Of a DNA stretch of 64,000 nucleotides, positions 29,888 to 39,489 are shown piece after piece. The stretch lies in assembly GCF_011516645.4 (NCBI RefSeq), contig NZ_CP088285.1:7830501-7894500 (forward strand), given 5' to 3'. The stretch is from Bradyrhizobium septentrionale (GTDB lineage: Bacteria; Pseudomonadota; Alphaproteobacteria; Rhizobiales; Xanthobacteraceae). Numbering within the stretch: position 1 is the stretch's first letter; every line of letters begins with the position of its first letter. Below the pieces are notes generated by a model that saw nothing but the letters and a program-made list of their open reading frames with translations, did no database searches and was not told the DNA's origin. The position numbers and the translations under genes were made by a program.

Positions 29888-31911
29888 GACACAGCCGCAG
29901 CCTCCACTTCGGCGAGCTCAACGCCCTCGCCGACGATGTCGCCGACCTTGCATTTGAGCTTCTTCAGCACGCCCGCGTAAGGCGCACGCAAGGTCTGCTC
30001 CATCTTCATCACCTCAAGCGTGAGGATCGGCGCGCCCTTCTCCAGCGTCGCGCCCTCCTCGGCCAGCAGCGCGACCACGGTGCCCGGCAACGGAGCCACG
30101 ATCTTGTCCTCGCCGGCCTGCTCCTCGCTCTCGCCGCCGAACGGGTCGACCCAGTGCAGGTCGAAGCGGCCGTTGCGGGTGCGCAAATAAAGCTCGTGGC
30201 CATCGACGACCGCTGCGACGCGCGACTTGAGGCCGTTGAGCGTCAGGTCGAAGCCCTCCTCGCCGGGCGACGAGATCGCGAAGGCGAGCTCGTGCCCGCC
30301 GACCGACAGCGTCATCGGTCCGTGGCCATAGTGCAGCGTGATCGTATGCGGCGGCTCATGGCCCTGCCGGAACGAAAACACCCGCTGGCGGCGGCCGACC
30401 GGCATCCAGCCGAAAGCCTGCCACGGCGAGTTCGCTTCGCGCTGGGCCGCCTTCTGCTCGTCGTTGACGATCGCAGCCACCGCCGCGCAGAGCTCGAACT
30501 CGCTGGCTGCGCCGGTGCCGGCCGTCAGATTCTTCAGCTGGCGCTCGATGAAGCCGGTATCGATCGCGTTCGCCCGCGTGTCCGGATGCGTCACCAGCGC
30601 CGACAAGAACGGGATGTTGGTGACGATGCCGCGGACGTCGGTCTGTTGCAGCCCGCGATTGAGCTTCTCGATCGCACCCTCGCGCGTCGGCGCCCAGGCG
30701 ATCACCTTGGCGAGCATCGCGTCGTAATAGGGCGAGACATTGTCGCCGCTGCGATAGCCCGCGTCGATGCGCAAGCCGTCGCCCTCCGGCGGCGTCCGCC
30801 AGGTCTTGATGCGGCCGACCGAGGGCATGAAATTCTTCTGCGGATTTTCCGCGTAGACGCGCGCCTCGATGGCATGCCCGTTCAGCGTGATCTGGTCCTG
30901 CTTCAACGGCAGCGCCTCGCCGAAGGCGACGCGCAGCTGCCATTCGACCAGATCGACGCCAGTGATCAGCTCGGTGACGGGATGCTCGACCTGCAGGCGG
31001 GTGTTCATCTCGATGAAGAACACGTCCTTGCCGTCGGAGACGAACTCGATGGTGCCGGCGCCGACATAGTTGACCGCGCCCGCCGCCTTGCGCGCGGCTT
31101 CGCAGACCGTGTCGCGCTGCGCGGCGTTCAGCGTCGGCGACGGCGCCTCCTCGATCACCTTCTGGTGGCGGCGCTGCAGCGTGCATTCGCGCTCCCACAG
31201 CGAGAGCAGATTGCCATGGCTGTCGCCGATGATCTGCACCTCGATATGGCGCGGGTTCTGCACATATTTCTCGATCAGCATACGGTCGTCGCCGAATGCC
31301 GCCTTGGCCTCGCGCTTGGCGCTTGTGATCGCGGCCGACAGTTCGCCCGCTGCATTGACCACGCGCATGCCGCGGCCGCCGCCGCCTGCCGAGGCCTTGA
31401 CCAGCAGCGGGAAGCCGATCCGGTTGGCGGCCTCCGCCAGCGTCGCCTCGTCCTGGGCCTCGCCGTGATAGCCCGGCACCAGCGGCACGCCGGCCTTCTC
31501 CATCAGCGCCTTCGAGCCGGACTTCGAGCCCATCGCCGTCATCATCTGGGCGGTCGGGCCGACGAACACCAAACCTGCGTCGAGGCAGGCCTGCGCGAAT
31601 TCGGCATTTTCAGACAGGAAGCCGTAGCCGGGATGCGCCGCCTCGGCGCCGGTCCGCTTGGCCGCCGCGATCACGCGCTCGATGTTGAGATAGCTGTCGC
31701 GCGCCCGCGCGGGCCCGAGCAGCACGGCCTCGTCGGCGAGCGCGACATGCATCGCGTCGCGGTCGGCCTCCGAATAGACCGCGACGGTGCGCAGCCCCAT
31801 CGCACGCGCCGAGCGGATGACGCGGCAGGCGATCTCGCCGCGGTTGGCGATCAGAAGCGTGCGGAAACGCCGGTAGAGTTTTGAGCGGTCCATGGTCAGT
31901 TCCTGGGTCAC
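29884..31911 (-). CDS. mccA: 3-Methylcrotonyl-CoA carboxylase, biotin-containing alpha subunit
   Basis: 675 residues. The biotin carboxylase domain (1-450) has [17 protein letters not shown], the ATP-grasp Gly-rich loop [12 protein letters not shown], and [16 protein letters not shown]. The biotinyl carrier domain is at the C-terminus with lysine in LEVMKMEQ. Carboxylates 3-methylcrotonyl-CoA together with MccB. The start is Met1, whose ATG overlaps the mccB stop (ATGA overlap). Neighbouring ivd, mccB and hmgL identify the substrate among acyl-CoA carboxylases. Confidence 0.94.
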   Translation of the reverse strand: MTQELTMDRSKLYRRFRTLLIANRGEIACRVIRSARAMGLRTVAVYSEADRDAMHVALADEAVLLGPARARDSYLNIERVIAAAKRTGAEAAHPGYGFLSENAEFAQACLDAGLVFVGPTAQMMTAMGSKSGSKALMEKAGVPLVPGYHGEAQDEATLAEAANRIGFPLLVKASAGGGGRGMRVVNAAGELSAAITSAKREAKAAFGDDRMLIEKYVQNPRHIEVQIIGDSHGNLLSLWERECTLQRRHQKVIEEAPSPTLNAAQRDTVCEAARKAAGAVNYVGAGTIEFVSDGKDVFFIEMNTRLQVEHPVTELITGVDLVEWQLRVAFGEALPLKQDQITLNGHAIEARVYAENPQKNFMPSVGRIKTWRTPPEGDGLRIDAGYRSGDNVSPYYDAMLAKVIAWAPTREGAIEKLNRGLQQTDVRGIVTNIPFLSALVTHPDTRANAIDTGFIERQLKNLTAGTGAASEFELCAAVAAIVNDEQKAAQREANSPWQAFGWMPVGRRQRVFSFRQGHEPPHTITLHYGHGPMTLSVGGHELAFAISSPGEEGFDLTLNGLKSRVAAVVDGHELYLRTRNGRFDLHWVDPFGGESEEQAGEDKIVAPLPGTVVALLAEEGATLEKGAPILTLEVMKMEQTLRAPYAGVLKKLKCKVGDIVGEGVELAEVEAAAVS

Positions 31912-33512
31912 ATCCTGAACAGGCCGAATTTCGTCGGCTCGACCGGCGCATTGGCGGCGGCCGACAATCCGAGCCCGAGCACGAGGCGCGTATCGGCCGG
32001 ATCGATCACGCCGTCGTCCCAGAGCCGCGCGGTGGCGTAATAGGGATTGCCCTGGCTTTCATATTGGGCGCGGATGGGGCTACGGAACTTCTCCTCCTCC
32101 TCCGCCGACCAGCTCTCGCCCTTGGCCTCGATATTGTCGCGGCGCACCTGACTGAGCACCATCGAGGCCTGCTCGCCGCCCATCACCGAGATGCGGGCGT
32201 TCGGCCACAGCCAGAGGAAGCGCGGGCTGTAGGCGCGGCCGCACATGCCGTAATTGCCGGCACCGTAGGAGCCGCCGATCACGACGGTGAATTTCGGCAC
32301 GCCCGCGGTCGCAACCGCGGTCACCAGCTTGGCGCCGTCGCGCGCGATGCCGCCGGCCTCATACTTCTTGCCGACCATGAAGCCGGTGATGTTCTGCAGG
32401 AACACCAAGGGAATGCCGCGCTGGCAGCACAGCTCGATGAAATGCGCGCCCTTCAGCGAGCTCTCGCTGAACAGGATGCCGTTGTTGGCGATGATGCCGA
32501 CCGGATAGCCCCAGATATGGGCGAAGCCGCAGATCAGCGTGGTGCCGTACAGCTTCTTGAACTCGTCGAATTCGGAGCCGTCGACGATCCGTGCGATGAT
32601 GTCGTGCACGTCGAACGGCTTGCGGCCGTCGGCGGAGACCACGCCGTAGATCTCCTCGGCCGGAAACAGCGGCTCCCGCGGTGGGCGCATGTTGAGCGGC
32701 GCCTTCGCCGGCTGCTTCAGCGTGCCGACGATACGCCGCGCGATGCCGATCGCATGGGCGTCGTTCTGCGCGTAATGATCTGTTACCCCCGACTGGCGCG
32801 AGTGCACGTCGGCGCCGCCGAGCTCTTCGGCGGTGACCACCTCGCCGGTCGCGGCCTTCACCAGCGGCGGACCGCCGAGGAAGATCGTGCCCTGATTGCG
32901 CACGATGATGCTCTCGTCCGACATCGCCGGCACATAGGCGCCGCCGGCGGTGCAGGAGCCCATCACGATCGCGATCTGCGGGATGCCCTGCGACGACATC
33001 TGCGCCTGGTTGTAGAAGATGCGGCCGAAATGCCGCTCGTCGGGAAAGATCTCGTCCTGCAGCGGCAGGAAGGCGCCGCCGGAATCCACCATGTAGACGC
33101 AGGGCAGATTGTTCTGCCGCGCGATGTCCTGGGCGCGCAGATGCTTCTTCACCGTCATCGGGTAATAGGTGCCGCCCTTGATGGTGGCGTCGTTGGCGAC
33201 GATGATGCATTCGCGGCCGGAGATGCGCCCGACGCCGGTGATGACACTCGCCGAATGCACGTCACCGCCGTACAGCCCGTTGGCGGCCAGCGGCGACAGC
33301 TCCAGGAACGCGGTGCCGGGGTCGACCAGGAGATCGACGCGATCGCGCGCCAGCATCTTGCCGCGGGAGGTATGGCGCTTGCGCGAGGTCTCGCCGCCGC
33401 CGTGGGCCACCTTGCTGAGCTTGTCGCGGAGCTCCGCGACGAGGCTTCGCATCACATCGGCGTTGCGGGCGAATTCAGAAGATGCGGGATCGATCGTCGA
33501 ATGAAGCGGCAT
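31908..33512 (-). CDS. mccB: 3-Methylcrotonyl-CoA carboxylase, carboxyltransferase beta subunit
   Basis: 534 residues with N- and C-terminal crotonase-like carboxyltransferase halves. [23 protein letters not shown] at the start, then [45 protein letters not shown] and [37 protein letters not shown] are typical of MccB. It transfers the carboxyl group from biotin to 3-methylcrotonyl-CoA. Separated from ivd by 86 bases. Confidence 0.95.
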   Translation of the reverse strand: MPLHSTIDPASSEFARNADVMRSLVAELRDKLSKVAHGGGETSRKRHTSRGKMLARDRVDLLVDPGTAFLELSPLAANGLYGGDVHSASVITGVGRISGRECIIVANDATIKGGTYYPMTVKKHLRAQDIARQNNLPCVYMVDSGGAFLPLQDEIFPDERHFGRIFYNQAQMSSQGIPQIAIVMGSCTAGGAYVPAMSDESIIVRNQGTIFLGGPPLVKAATGEVVTAEELGGADVHSRQSGVTDHYAQNDAHAIGIARRIVGTLKQPAKAPLNMRPPREPLFPAEEIYGVVSADGRKPFDVHDIIARIVDGSEFDEFKKLYGTTLICGFAHIWGYPVGIIANNGILFSESSLKGAHFIELCCQRGIPLVFLQNITGFMVGKKYEAGGIARDGAKLVTAVATAGVPKFTVVIGGSYGAGNYGMCGRAYSPRFLWLWPNARISVMGGEQASMVLSQVRRDNIEAKGESWSAEEEEKFRSPIRAQYESQGNPYYATARLWDDGVIDPADTRLVLGLGLSAAANAPVEPTKFGLFRM

Positions 33513-33598
33513 CTGTGTTGCACGTTGGTTGGAGGAGCCGTCAGGATTTTTTGAAGGCAGGCCGCCGCGCCGGGGGCGCGCGGCAGCCGGCGCGAAGC

Positions 33599-34771
33599 TC
33601 AGGCCGTCTTGGCGTACAGCTCGCGGCCGATCAGCATGCGGCGGATTTCGCTGGTGCCGGCGCCGATCTCGTAGAGTTTTGCGTCACGCAGCAGCCGGCC
33701 GGTCGGATATTCATTGATGTAGCCGTTGCCGCCGAGCAGCTGGATCGCATCCAGCGCGCATTGGGTGGCCTTCTCCGCGGCGTAAAGAATGGCGCCGGCG
33801 GCATCCTCGCGCGTGGTCTCGCCGCGGTCGCAGGCCTTGGCCACCGCGTACACATAGGCGCGCGAGGCGTTCATCGTGGTGTACATGTCGGCGATCTTGC
33901 CCTGCACCAGCTGGAACGAGCCGATCGGCTCGCCGAACTGCTGGCGCTCGTGGACGTAGGGCAGCACCACGTCCATGCAGGCCTGCATGATGCCGATCGG
34001 CCCGGCCGCCAGCACCGCGCGCTCATAGTCGAGGCCGGACATCAAGACGTTGACGCCGCGGCCGACCTCGCTCAGCACGTTCTCCTCGGGCACCTCGCAA
34101 TCCTCGAACACCAGCTCGCAGGTGTCGGAGCCGCGCATGCCGAGCTTGTCGAGCTTCTGCGCGGTGGAAAATCCCTTCATGCCCTTTTCGATGATGAAGG
34201 CGGTGATGCCGCGCGGGCCGGCGCTCGCATCGGTCTTGGCATAGACCACCAGCGTCTCGGCGTGGGGACCGTTGGTGATCCACATCTTGTTGCCGTTGAG
34301 CACGAAGCGGTCGCCCTTCTTCTCGGCGCGGGTCTTCATCGACACCACGTCAGAGCCGGCGCCGGGCTCCGACATCGCCAGCGACCCGACATGCTCGCCC
34401 GAGATCAGCTTCGGCAGATATTTGCGCTTCTGTGCCTCGTTGCCGTTGCGGCGGATCTGGTTGACGCAGAGGTTGGAATGCGCCCCGTAGGCCAGTCCGA
34501 TCGAGGCAGACGCCCGCGAGATCTCCTCCACCGCGATGCAGTGCTCGAGATAGCCGAGGCCACTGCCGCCATACTCCTCCTCGACCGTGATGCCGTGCAG
34601 GCCGAGCGCGCCGATCTTGGGCCAGAGGTCGCGCGGAAAGCTGTTGGAGCGATCGATCTCGGCGGCGCGCGGCGCGATCTCGTTGCTGGAGAAATCATGC
34701 ACCGTCTCGCGGATCGCATCCGCGGTCTCGCCAAGGTCGAAATTGAACACTGCCGCCCGGTTTGAGGCCAT
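33599..34771 (-). CDS. ivd: Isovaleryl-CoA dehydrogenase
   Basis: 390 residues from [16 protein letters not shown]. Acyl-CoA dehydrogenase fold; FAD-dependent oxidation of isovaleryl-CoA to 3-methylcrotonyl-CoA, with electrons to ETF. Signatures are [33 protein letters not shown] and [35 protein letters not shown]. The catalytic Glu lies in the [13 protein letters not shown] region, as in isovaleryl-specific enzymes. First gene of the leucine catabolic operon. The 3-methylglutaconyl-CoA hydratase step is not encoded in this group. Confidence 0.95.
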   Translation of the reverse strand: MASNRAAVFNFDLGETADAIRETVHDFSSNEIAPRAAEIDRSNSFPRDLWPKIGALGLHGITVEEEYGGSGLGYLEHCIAVEEISRASASIGLAYGAHSNLCVNQIRRNGNEAQKRKYLPKLISGEHVGSLAMSEPGAGSDVVSMKTRAEKKGDRFVLNGNKMWITNGPHAETLVVYAKTDASAGPRGITAFIIEKGMKGFSTAQKLDKLGMRGSDTCELVFEDCEVPEENVLSEVGRGVNVLMSGLDYERAVLAAGPIGIMQACMDVVLPYVHERQQFGEPIGSFQLVQGKIADMYTTMNASRAYVYAVAKACDRGETTREDAAGAILYAAEKATQCALDAIQLLGGNGYINEYPTGRLLRDAKLYEIGAGTSEIRRMLIGRELYAKTA

Positions 34772-34801
34772 GATCCCTCCCGTGAGATTCATCTTGCAAT
34801 T

Positions 34802-34817
34802 AAACGATCATACGTTT
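34802..34817. promoter_or_regulatory. Candidate TetR operator at the ivd promoter
   Basis: AAACGATCATACGTTT: perfect half-sites AAACG/CGTTT separated by six bases, 31 bases upstream of the ivd start. A degenerate copy lies in front of the divergent TetR gene at 34900-34915. Confidence 0.55.
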
Positions 34818-34899
34818 TTTTCTTGGCTTCGCAAGCAACCGTGCTATGGTTTGCGCATGAAAACGGCAGTGCATTGAATCTGCTGGGATTTCGTGCAAT

Positions 34900-34915
34900 A
34901 AACATACGGTCGTTC
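34900..34915. promoter_or_regulatory. Candidate second TetR operator (own promoter)
   Basis: AAACATACGGTCGTTC agrees at 12 of 16 positions (by eye) with the reverse complement of the 34802-34817 palindrome. It lies 49 bases upstream of the TetR start, consistent with autoregulation. Confidence 0.45.
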
Positions 34916-34963
34916 GCTTGTTTCCTCAGCTTCCGGCAAGCCAACACCCATCCGAGGCCCGCG

Positions 34964-35617
34964 ATGGCACGCACGATCGGCTCACATGGCCCCACCACGT
35001 TGGAGGCGATCCGCAAGGCCGGCGTGCGCCTGATCTTCGAGCACGGCTACGAGGCGATGAGCCTGCGCCAGCTTGCCGCAGAGGTCGGCATCCAGGCAGG
35101 CTCACTCTACAATCATATCTCAACCAAGCAGGAGCTGCTGTTCGATCTGGTGCAGGAGCATATCAACGATTTGCTGCGCGAGCTCGATCTGGCGCTGGAG
35201 AGCAAGGCCGATCCGGTCGAGAAGCTGCGCGCCTTCGTGGCCTTCCATGTCAGCTACCACATGACCCGCAAGCGCGAGGTGTTCATCGCCAATTCCGAGC
35301 TGCGCAGCCTCGAGCCGAAGAACTATGACGCCGTGGTGGCGCTGCGCGGTGCCTATGAGCAGCGGCTGGCGCAGATCCTCACCGACGGCGTGGCTGAGGG
35401 CGTGTTCGAGGTCGTCGACATCCAGGTCGGGACCTTCGCGATCATCGCGATGCTGACCGGGCTCTGCACCTGGTACCGCCCCGGCGGGCGCCTGACCCGG
35501 GACGCCATCATCGCGGCGCATGAAAAATTGGTCCTGTCGGGCGTCGCGCCGCAGGCCGCGATCGGTCAGCTCCGCGCCGGCGGCAAGAGCCCGCGGACCG
35601 CGGTGGCGGGTTCGTGA
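34964..35617 (+). CDS. TetR-family regulator of the isovalerate/leucine operon
   Basis: 217 residues from MARTIGSHGPTTLEAIRKAG; Met at 34964 is chosen because it puts the HTH at the usual place. The HTH is YEAMSLRQLAAEVGIQAGSLYNHISTKQELL (residues 25-55), followed by an all-helical ligand domain. Divergent from ivd with 192 bases between starts. It probably represses ivd-mccBA-hmgL and is relieved by an acyl-CoA intermediate (inference from position and operators). Its stop overlaps the start of the next gene. Confidence 0.88.
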   Translation: MARTIGSHGPTTLEAIRKAGVRLIFEHGYEAMSLRQLAAEVGIQAGSLYNHISTKQELLFDLVQEHINDLLRELDLALESKADPVEKLRAFVAFHVSYHMTRKREVFIANSELRSLEPKNYDAVVALRGAYEQRLAQILTDGVAEGVFEVVDIQVGTFAIIAMLTGLCTWYRPGGRLTRDAIIAAHEKLVLSGVAPQAAIGQLRAGGKSPRTAVAGS

Positions 35618-36309
35618 CTGTGACAGAACGCCCACAGCTCGATGACATCGATTTGCGGATCTTGTCCGAGCTGCAGCGGGACGGCCGGATCAGGATCAAC
35701 GAGTTGGCCGAGCGGGTCGGCATCACCGCCCCGCCCTGCCTGCGCCGGGTCCGCGCCCTGCGCAGCCGCGGCGTGGTCCAGGCGATCCGCGCCACGCTCG
35801 ACGAACGGCTGCTCGGCTATGAGGTGACGACCTTCGTCCTGATCCAGCTCGACAGCCAGACCCTGACCGCGATCGAGGCGTTCGAGGCCGCGGTGGCGGC
35901 GGTGCCGCGCTTCCTGCAATGCTGGCGGATCTCGGGCGACGCCGATTTTGTGCTCCGATGCGTCGCACCCAGCGTCGACGACATGCGCCAGCAGCTGCTG
36001 CAATTCGCCGGCCTGCCCAACGTGGTAAAATTCGAAGCTTTCCGGTGCTCGGCGTCTCCAAGGACGCGCCGCTGCCGATCCCGGGCGTCCTCGCCGCTCC
36101 CGCGGCGACCTGATCGGTCGGGACCTCAGTGCGTCCGACCTAGTGCGTCCAACCTTAGTGCGTCCAAGGCTCCCAGCGTCGGAACGCAAAATTGTCGGCA
36201 TAGGCGACCTGGCGGTGCGCCGAATCCTTCGGCTCGATCACCTGGTAGGCGATGCCCTTGCGCTCGCAATAGGCTGTCGCCTCCTCCTTGGTCTCGAAAT
36301 GCAGCGTGA
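35614..36309 (+). CDS. Lrp/AsnC-family regulator with a C-terminal frameshift
   Basis: GTG start overlapping the TetR stop. Residues 8-65 form the AsnC winged helix (DDIDLRILSELQRDGRIRINELAERVGITAPPCLRRV). The RAM/ligand domain follows to about residue 145 (NVVKFEAFR). After that the frame turns into Arg/Ser/Pro-rich sequence running to 36309 across the antisense complex I gene. A plausible native end (VLGVSKDAPLPIPGVLAAP, stop at 36113) lies in another frame. One base therefore appears missing near 36046, either a real mutation or a sequencing error. Both functional domains remain. Confidence 0.8.
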   Translation: MTVTERPQLDDIDLRILSELQRDGRIRINELAERVGITAPPCLRRVRALRSRGVVQAIRATLDERLLGYEVTTFVLIQLDSQTLTAIEAFEAAVAAVPRFLQCWRISGDADFVLRCVAPSVDDMRQQLLQFAGLPNVVKFEAFRCSASPRTRRCRSRASSPLPRRPDRSGPQCVRPSASNLSASKAPSVGTQNCRHRRPGGAPNPSARSPGRRCPCARNRLSPPPWSRNAA

Positions 36310-36460
36310 GCTGCTGCTTCATGTCGGTGGACGAGGTCCAGCCCATCAACGGCTCCACGGTGCGCGGCTGCTCCGGCTCGAAATCCAGTTGCCACTCTTT
36401 GGTCTTGGCACGTCCCGATTGCATCGCGTTTTTGGCGGGCTTAAAAATGCGTGCGGTCAT
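36155..36460 (-). CDS. NADH dehydrogenase (complex I) accessory subunit, NDUFS4-like
   Basis: 101 residues from MTARIFKPAKNAMQSGRAKTKEW. Contains the ETC_C1 NDUFS4 block: WQLDFEPEQPRTVEPLMGWTSSTDMKQQLTLHFETKEEATAYCERKGIAYQV and the C-terminal NFAFRRWEPWTH. This 18-kDa-type subunit is found in alphaproteobacteria and mitochondria. It binds the peripheral arm near the N-module. Stand-alone gene. Confidence 0.9.
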   Translation of the reverse strand: MTARIFKPAKNAMQSGRAKTKEWQLDFEPEQPRTVEPLMGWTSSTDMKQQLTLHFETKEEATAYCERKGIAYQVIEPKDSAHRQVAYADNFAFRRWEPWTH

Positions 36461-36703
36461 GGATGGTCGGCCCCGTGGGATGTGCGACATGGAAGCGATT
36501 TGAAGGAGACCGCCGGGATAGTATAGAGACACCAATCAACGATCTGATCGGTGATTCCTCGATCTCGGAGGTAGCCTTCGCCGGACCGGTATAGTCATTC
36601 TGCCGCGCTGTGACAATCTGGCCCCGGGAGGCTTCCCTTAGGAGTCCCTTGAGCCGGCGGCGCGGTGTTCTCGACAACATCACATCGAGGAAGCGGCGCC
36701 CCC

Positions 36704-37870
36704 ATGGAAATCCACGCCACCCTACCCGAAAAAGGACGTGACCTCCGGCTCGACCTGTTCCGCGGGGTCGCCAACTGGTATATCTACCTGGATCACATCC
36801 CCGACAATGTCGTGAACTGGATCACGACGCGGAATTACGGCTTCAGCGACGCCGCTGATTTGTTCGTCTTCATCTCCGGCTATACTGCGTCCTTCGTCTA
36901 TGCCCGCATGATGCTGGAGCGCGGCTTCATCGTCGGTGCGACAAGGCTGACCAAGCGGGTCTGGCAGCTCTATGTCGCCCACATCATCCTGTTCGTGATC
37001 TACATCGCCTCGATCAGCTATCTGGCGCTGCGCTTCGGCGATTCCGAGATCATCAACGAGTTCAACGTCGCCGGCCTCGTCGACAACGCCACCGAGACGC
37101 TGCGCCAGGGCCTGTTCCTGAAATTCAAGCCGGTCAATCTCGACGTGCTGCCGCTCTATATCGTGCTGATGGGCCTGTTCCCGCCGGTACTGTGGTTCAT
37201 GCTGCGGCAGCCAAACTGGACCATGGCGGCCTCGATCATCCTGTGGCTGGTGTCGCGCCAGATGGGCTGGAACCTGCCGGCCTACCCGGCCGGGACCTGG
37301 TACTTCAACCCGTTCGCCTGGCAGGTGCTGTTCGTGTTCGGCTCGTGGTGCGCGATGGGCGGCGCACGCCAGAACATGCACATCATCAACTCGCGCTATA
37401 CGCTGTGGTTCTGCATCGCCTACATGATCTTCGCCCTGGTCATGACGATGGCCGGCCGCTTCCCGGACTTCGGCGCGATGTTCCCGCATTGGCTCTATGC
37501 GACGTTCAACCCGAACGACAAGACCAACCTCGCGCCCTATCGCTTCCTGCACTTCGTGGTGATCACGGTGCTGGTGATCCGCTTCATCCCGAAGGACTGG
37601 TCGGCGCTGGAGTGGAAGGTGTTCGATCCCCTGATCGTCTGCGGCCAGCAGTCGCTCGCGGTGTTCTGCGTCGGCGTGTTCCTGTCCTTTGTCGGACATT
37701 TCGAGCTCTCGATGAGCTCGGGCTCGCTGCTCGCGCAGATCTTCGTCAGCATCTCCGGCATCGCGATCATGACGATCGTGGCCTATTACATCTCGTGGTC
37801 GAAGCGGCAGGACAAGCCGGTCAAGCCGCCGGCGGCGAAACCCGCCGCGCCGGCCGCCAAGGCGAGCTAA
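36704..37870 (+). CDS. opgC: OpgC-family membrane acyltransferase
   Basis: 388 residues with about ten membrane helices. Opens RDLRLDLFRGVANWYIYLDHIP, the acyltransferase-3/OpgC signature with its conserved Asp/Arg/His, then DAADLFVFISGYTASFVYARMM. OpgC succinylates osmoregulated periplasmic glucans in related bacteria; the actual acyl group here is unknown. Ala/Pro/Lys-rich cytoplasmic tail. Start at 36704 (MEIHATLPEKGRDLRL), preceded by GAGGAAG. Confidence 0.85.
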   Translation: MEIHATLPEKGRDLRLDLFRGVANWYIYLDHIPDNVVNWITTRNYGFSDAADLFVFISGYTASFVYARMMLERGFIVGATRLTKRVWQLYVAHIILFVIYIASISYLALRFGDSEIINEFNVAGLVDNATETLRQGLFLKFKPVNLDVLPLYIVLMGLFPPVLWFMLRQPNWTMAASIILWLVSRQMGWNLPAYPAGTWYFNPFAWQVLFVFGSWCAMGGARQNMHIINSRYTLWFCIAYMIFALVMTMAGRFPDFGAMFPHWLYATFNPNDKTNLAPYRFLHFVVITVLVIRFIPKDWSALEWKVFDPLIVCGQQSLAVFCVGVFLSFVGHFELSMSSGSLLAQIFVSISGIAIMTIVAYYISWSKRQDKPVKPPAAKPAAPAAKAS

Positions 37871-37904
37871 GGCGTAGGCTAAGGCGGCGGGCTGACGATC
37901 CGTC

Positions 37905-38795
37905 TCATTTGCCGGGCGGCCGCCCTTTGCCGCCCGGTTGGCCGCTACGCCACCTGCCCTTTGAGCTGAACGCATCCCAGCTGGTGGTCCAGCGATATTC
38001 GGCCGCCGGCGCCTTCGCGATGCCATCGGGGCTGCGCGCTCCCTCGAGGGCAAAGGTGGCGCCCTGCGGATCAAGGCAGCGGACGATCCAGCTCCCGCTC
38101 AGCAGCTCCAGCGGCCCTTCATAGACGCGTCCGCCACCGGCCTTGACCCGCACGATGGCGGCGTCGACGTCGTCGACGTTGAAATAGTAAAGCCAGAACG
38201 CGATCGGCTCGAGCGGACGCTTGTTGAAGATACCGCCAATGGTCTGCCCACCGGCTGAGAACAATTGATAGGTCTCGGCGGGGGCGTTGCCGCCGTCGGC
38301 CTGCCGCCAGCCGAAAACCTCGCTGTAGAAACCAAAGGCCTTGCGCCAGTCGGCCGCCAGCAGCTCATGCCAGCCGACGCGCCCAAGGGAATCGAGGCCT
38401 TCGGCCACGGGCCGCGCGATGCTTGATCCGCTCAGCAATCCGAACGTCGCCCGCTGCGGATCGGCGACGATCGAGACGCGGCCGATATTGGTGCCGGTCG
38501 GCGGCACGTAGACGGCGCCGCCGCGTTCCTGCATGCGGCGGACGGCGAGGTCGACGTCGTCGACGCCGACATAGCCGATCCAGCGCGGGGTCGCGCCCTG
38601 GCGTCTGCCCTCCTCCGGCAACTCCATCAGGCCGCTGCGGGCAAATTCGCCCGACATGAACAATCTGTAAGAAAGCGCGGGCGTGGACGCATCCTTTGTC
38701 GTCCAGCCGAGGACGCTGCCGTAGAAGGCACCCGCGCCATCCACGTCCGTGGTCAGCAGCTCGTACCAGGCGAAGCTCGCACCATCATCCGACAT
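37905..38795 (-). CDS. Two-domain VOC (glyoxalase/bleomycin-resistance fold) protein
   Basis: About 296 residues from MSDDGASFAWYELLTTDVDGA. Two tandem VOC domains: residues 8-125 (FYGSVLGWTTKD ... VSIVADPQRATFGLL) and about 140-255 (GWHELLAADWRKAFGFYSEVFGW ... WIVRCLDPQGATFAL). This paired arrangement is common in proteins of unknown substrate. Divergent from the TOMM precursor gene; there is no reason to link it to that cluster other than proximity. Confidence 0.85.
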   Translation of the reverse strand: MSDDGASFAWYELLTTDVDGAGAFYGSVLGWTTKDASTPALSYRLFMSGEFARSGLMELPEEGRRQGATPRWIGYVGVDDVDLAVRRMQERGGAVYVPPTGTNIGRVSIVADPQRATFGLLSGSSIARPVAEGLDSLGRVGWHELLAADWRKAFGFYSEVFGWRQADGGNAPAETYQLFSAGGQTIGGIFNKRPLEPIAFWLYYFNVDDVDAAIVRVKAGGGRVYEGPLELLSGSWIVRCLDPQGATFALEGARSPDGIAKAPAAEYRWTTSWDAFSSKGRWRSGQPGGKGRPPGK

Positions 38796-38895
38796 GCCTA
38801 TTCCTCGCTTCGGCAGCGGCGTGATCGCAATGCAGCATGACGATTCTCGAAGTGTTAACGATTGCGGCTGGGCGAGAGCGCCGGCCAATAATCGT

Positions 38896-38911
38896 GTTCA
38901 TCAAGATGAAC
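38896..38911. promoter_or_regulatory. Inverted repeat upstream of the TOMM precursor gene
   Basis: GTTCATCAAGATGAAC, a perfect palindrome of two 7-base arms around AA. A half copy (AAGATGAAC) follows at 38921-38929. It sits about 145 bases before the precursor start and about 100 before the divergent VOC start, a fitting place for an operator. The binding protein is unknown. Confidence 0.4.
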
Positions 38912-39053
38912 CTGGGAACGAAGATGAACGACAACACTTGATACACGCTAGCACCTCGCGAGTGTGTGTGCGCAGCGCGTCTTGCATGCAGCTGCGACGG
39001 ATTGTACAACTGCGCGAGAGTTGAATTCCACGTCAGGAATGGAGGATGCGAGT

Positions 39054-39452
39054 ATGCCACGAGTGAAGCAAGCCCCCAAGAGCAAGCGCGTGACCAGCAA
39101 GCGTGTGACCAAGGCCGCTGTGCCCGCTCTGGGTGCAGCCGGATTGACGTTCTCACTGGTGGGCAGTGCGTCAGCGGCCGCCGTGCCGGCAGCAGACGCG
39201 CCGCAGATCCAGAAGTACACCCCGACGCAAGCCATCACACTCGGCGAAGAAGAAATCGCCGACGTCAGCTTGGCGACATTCCACCTGTTCGACAAGGAGA
39301 CCGCCGGTGCCGGCGTCCAGGTGGCGTGGCGCGGATGCGGCGGCTGCCGCGGTTGCCGTGGCTGTCGCGCTTGCCGTGGCTGCCGCTGCGGTGGCTGTGG
39401 TGGTTGCGGTGGTGGCTGCTGTCTGTCGTGGGGCGCCTGCCGCCTCTGCTGA
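39054..39452 (+). CDS. TOMM (thiazole/oxazole-modified) RiPP precursor peptide
   Basis: 132 residues from MPRVKQAPKSKRVTSKR, with GGAGGA placed 8 bases before this ATG; an in-frame Met 15 bases earlier is less likely. Basic N-terminus, hydrophobic stretch AAVPALGAAGLTFSLVGSAS ending Ala-Ser-Ala (residues 21-42, signal-peptide-like). Next comes an acidic leader block ITLGEEEIADVSLATFHLFD (61-80), then the core from about residue 92. The core has thirteen cysteines, mostly spaced by two Gly/Arg residues, a CC pair, LSWGA and a terminal CRLC. Cys residues next to Gly are ideal cyclodehydration sites. The YcaO and SagB-type enzymes follow directly on the same strand. Confidence 0.88.
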   Translation: MPRVKQAPKSKRVTSKRVTKAAVPALGAAGLTFSLVGSASAAAVPAADAPQIQKYTPTQAITLGEEEIADVSLATFHLFDKETAGAGVQVAWRGCGGCRGCRGCRACRGCRCGGCGGCGGGCCLSWGACRLC

Positions 39453-39489
39453 TCCAGACAACGTCGCGTTGACATCTATCGATCGTTAT

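Noticed and set aside
30154..31884. A 576-codon plus-strand open frame antisense to mccA
   Set aside because: Low-complexity Arg/Ala/Asp translation exactly opposite a complete biotin carboxylase subunit; a shadow.
31881..33554. A 557-codon plus-strand open frame antisense to mccB
   Set aside because: Same reasoning: no motifs, and the opposite strand encodes a full carboxyltransferase.
39316..39452. Possible CRISPR-like or simple repeat because of regular TGC/GGC units
   Set aside because: The regularity comes from Cys-Gly/Arg codons of the TOMM core; synonymous codons vary (TGC/TGT, GGC/GGT, CGC/CGT), which indicates a protein-level, not DNA-level, repeat.
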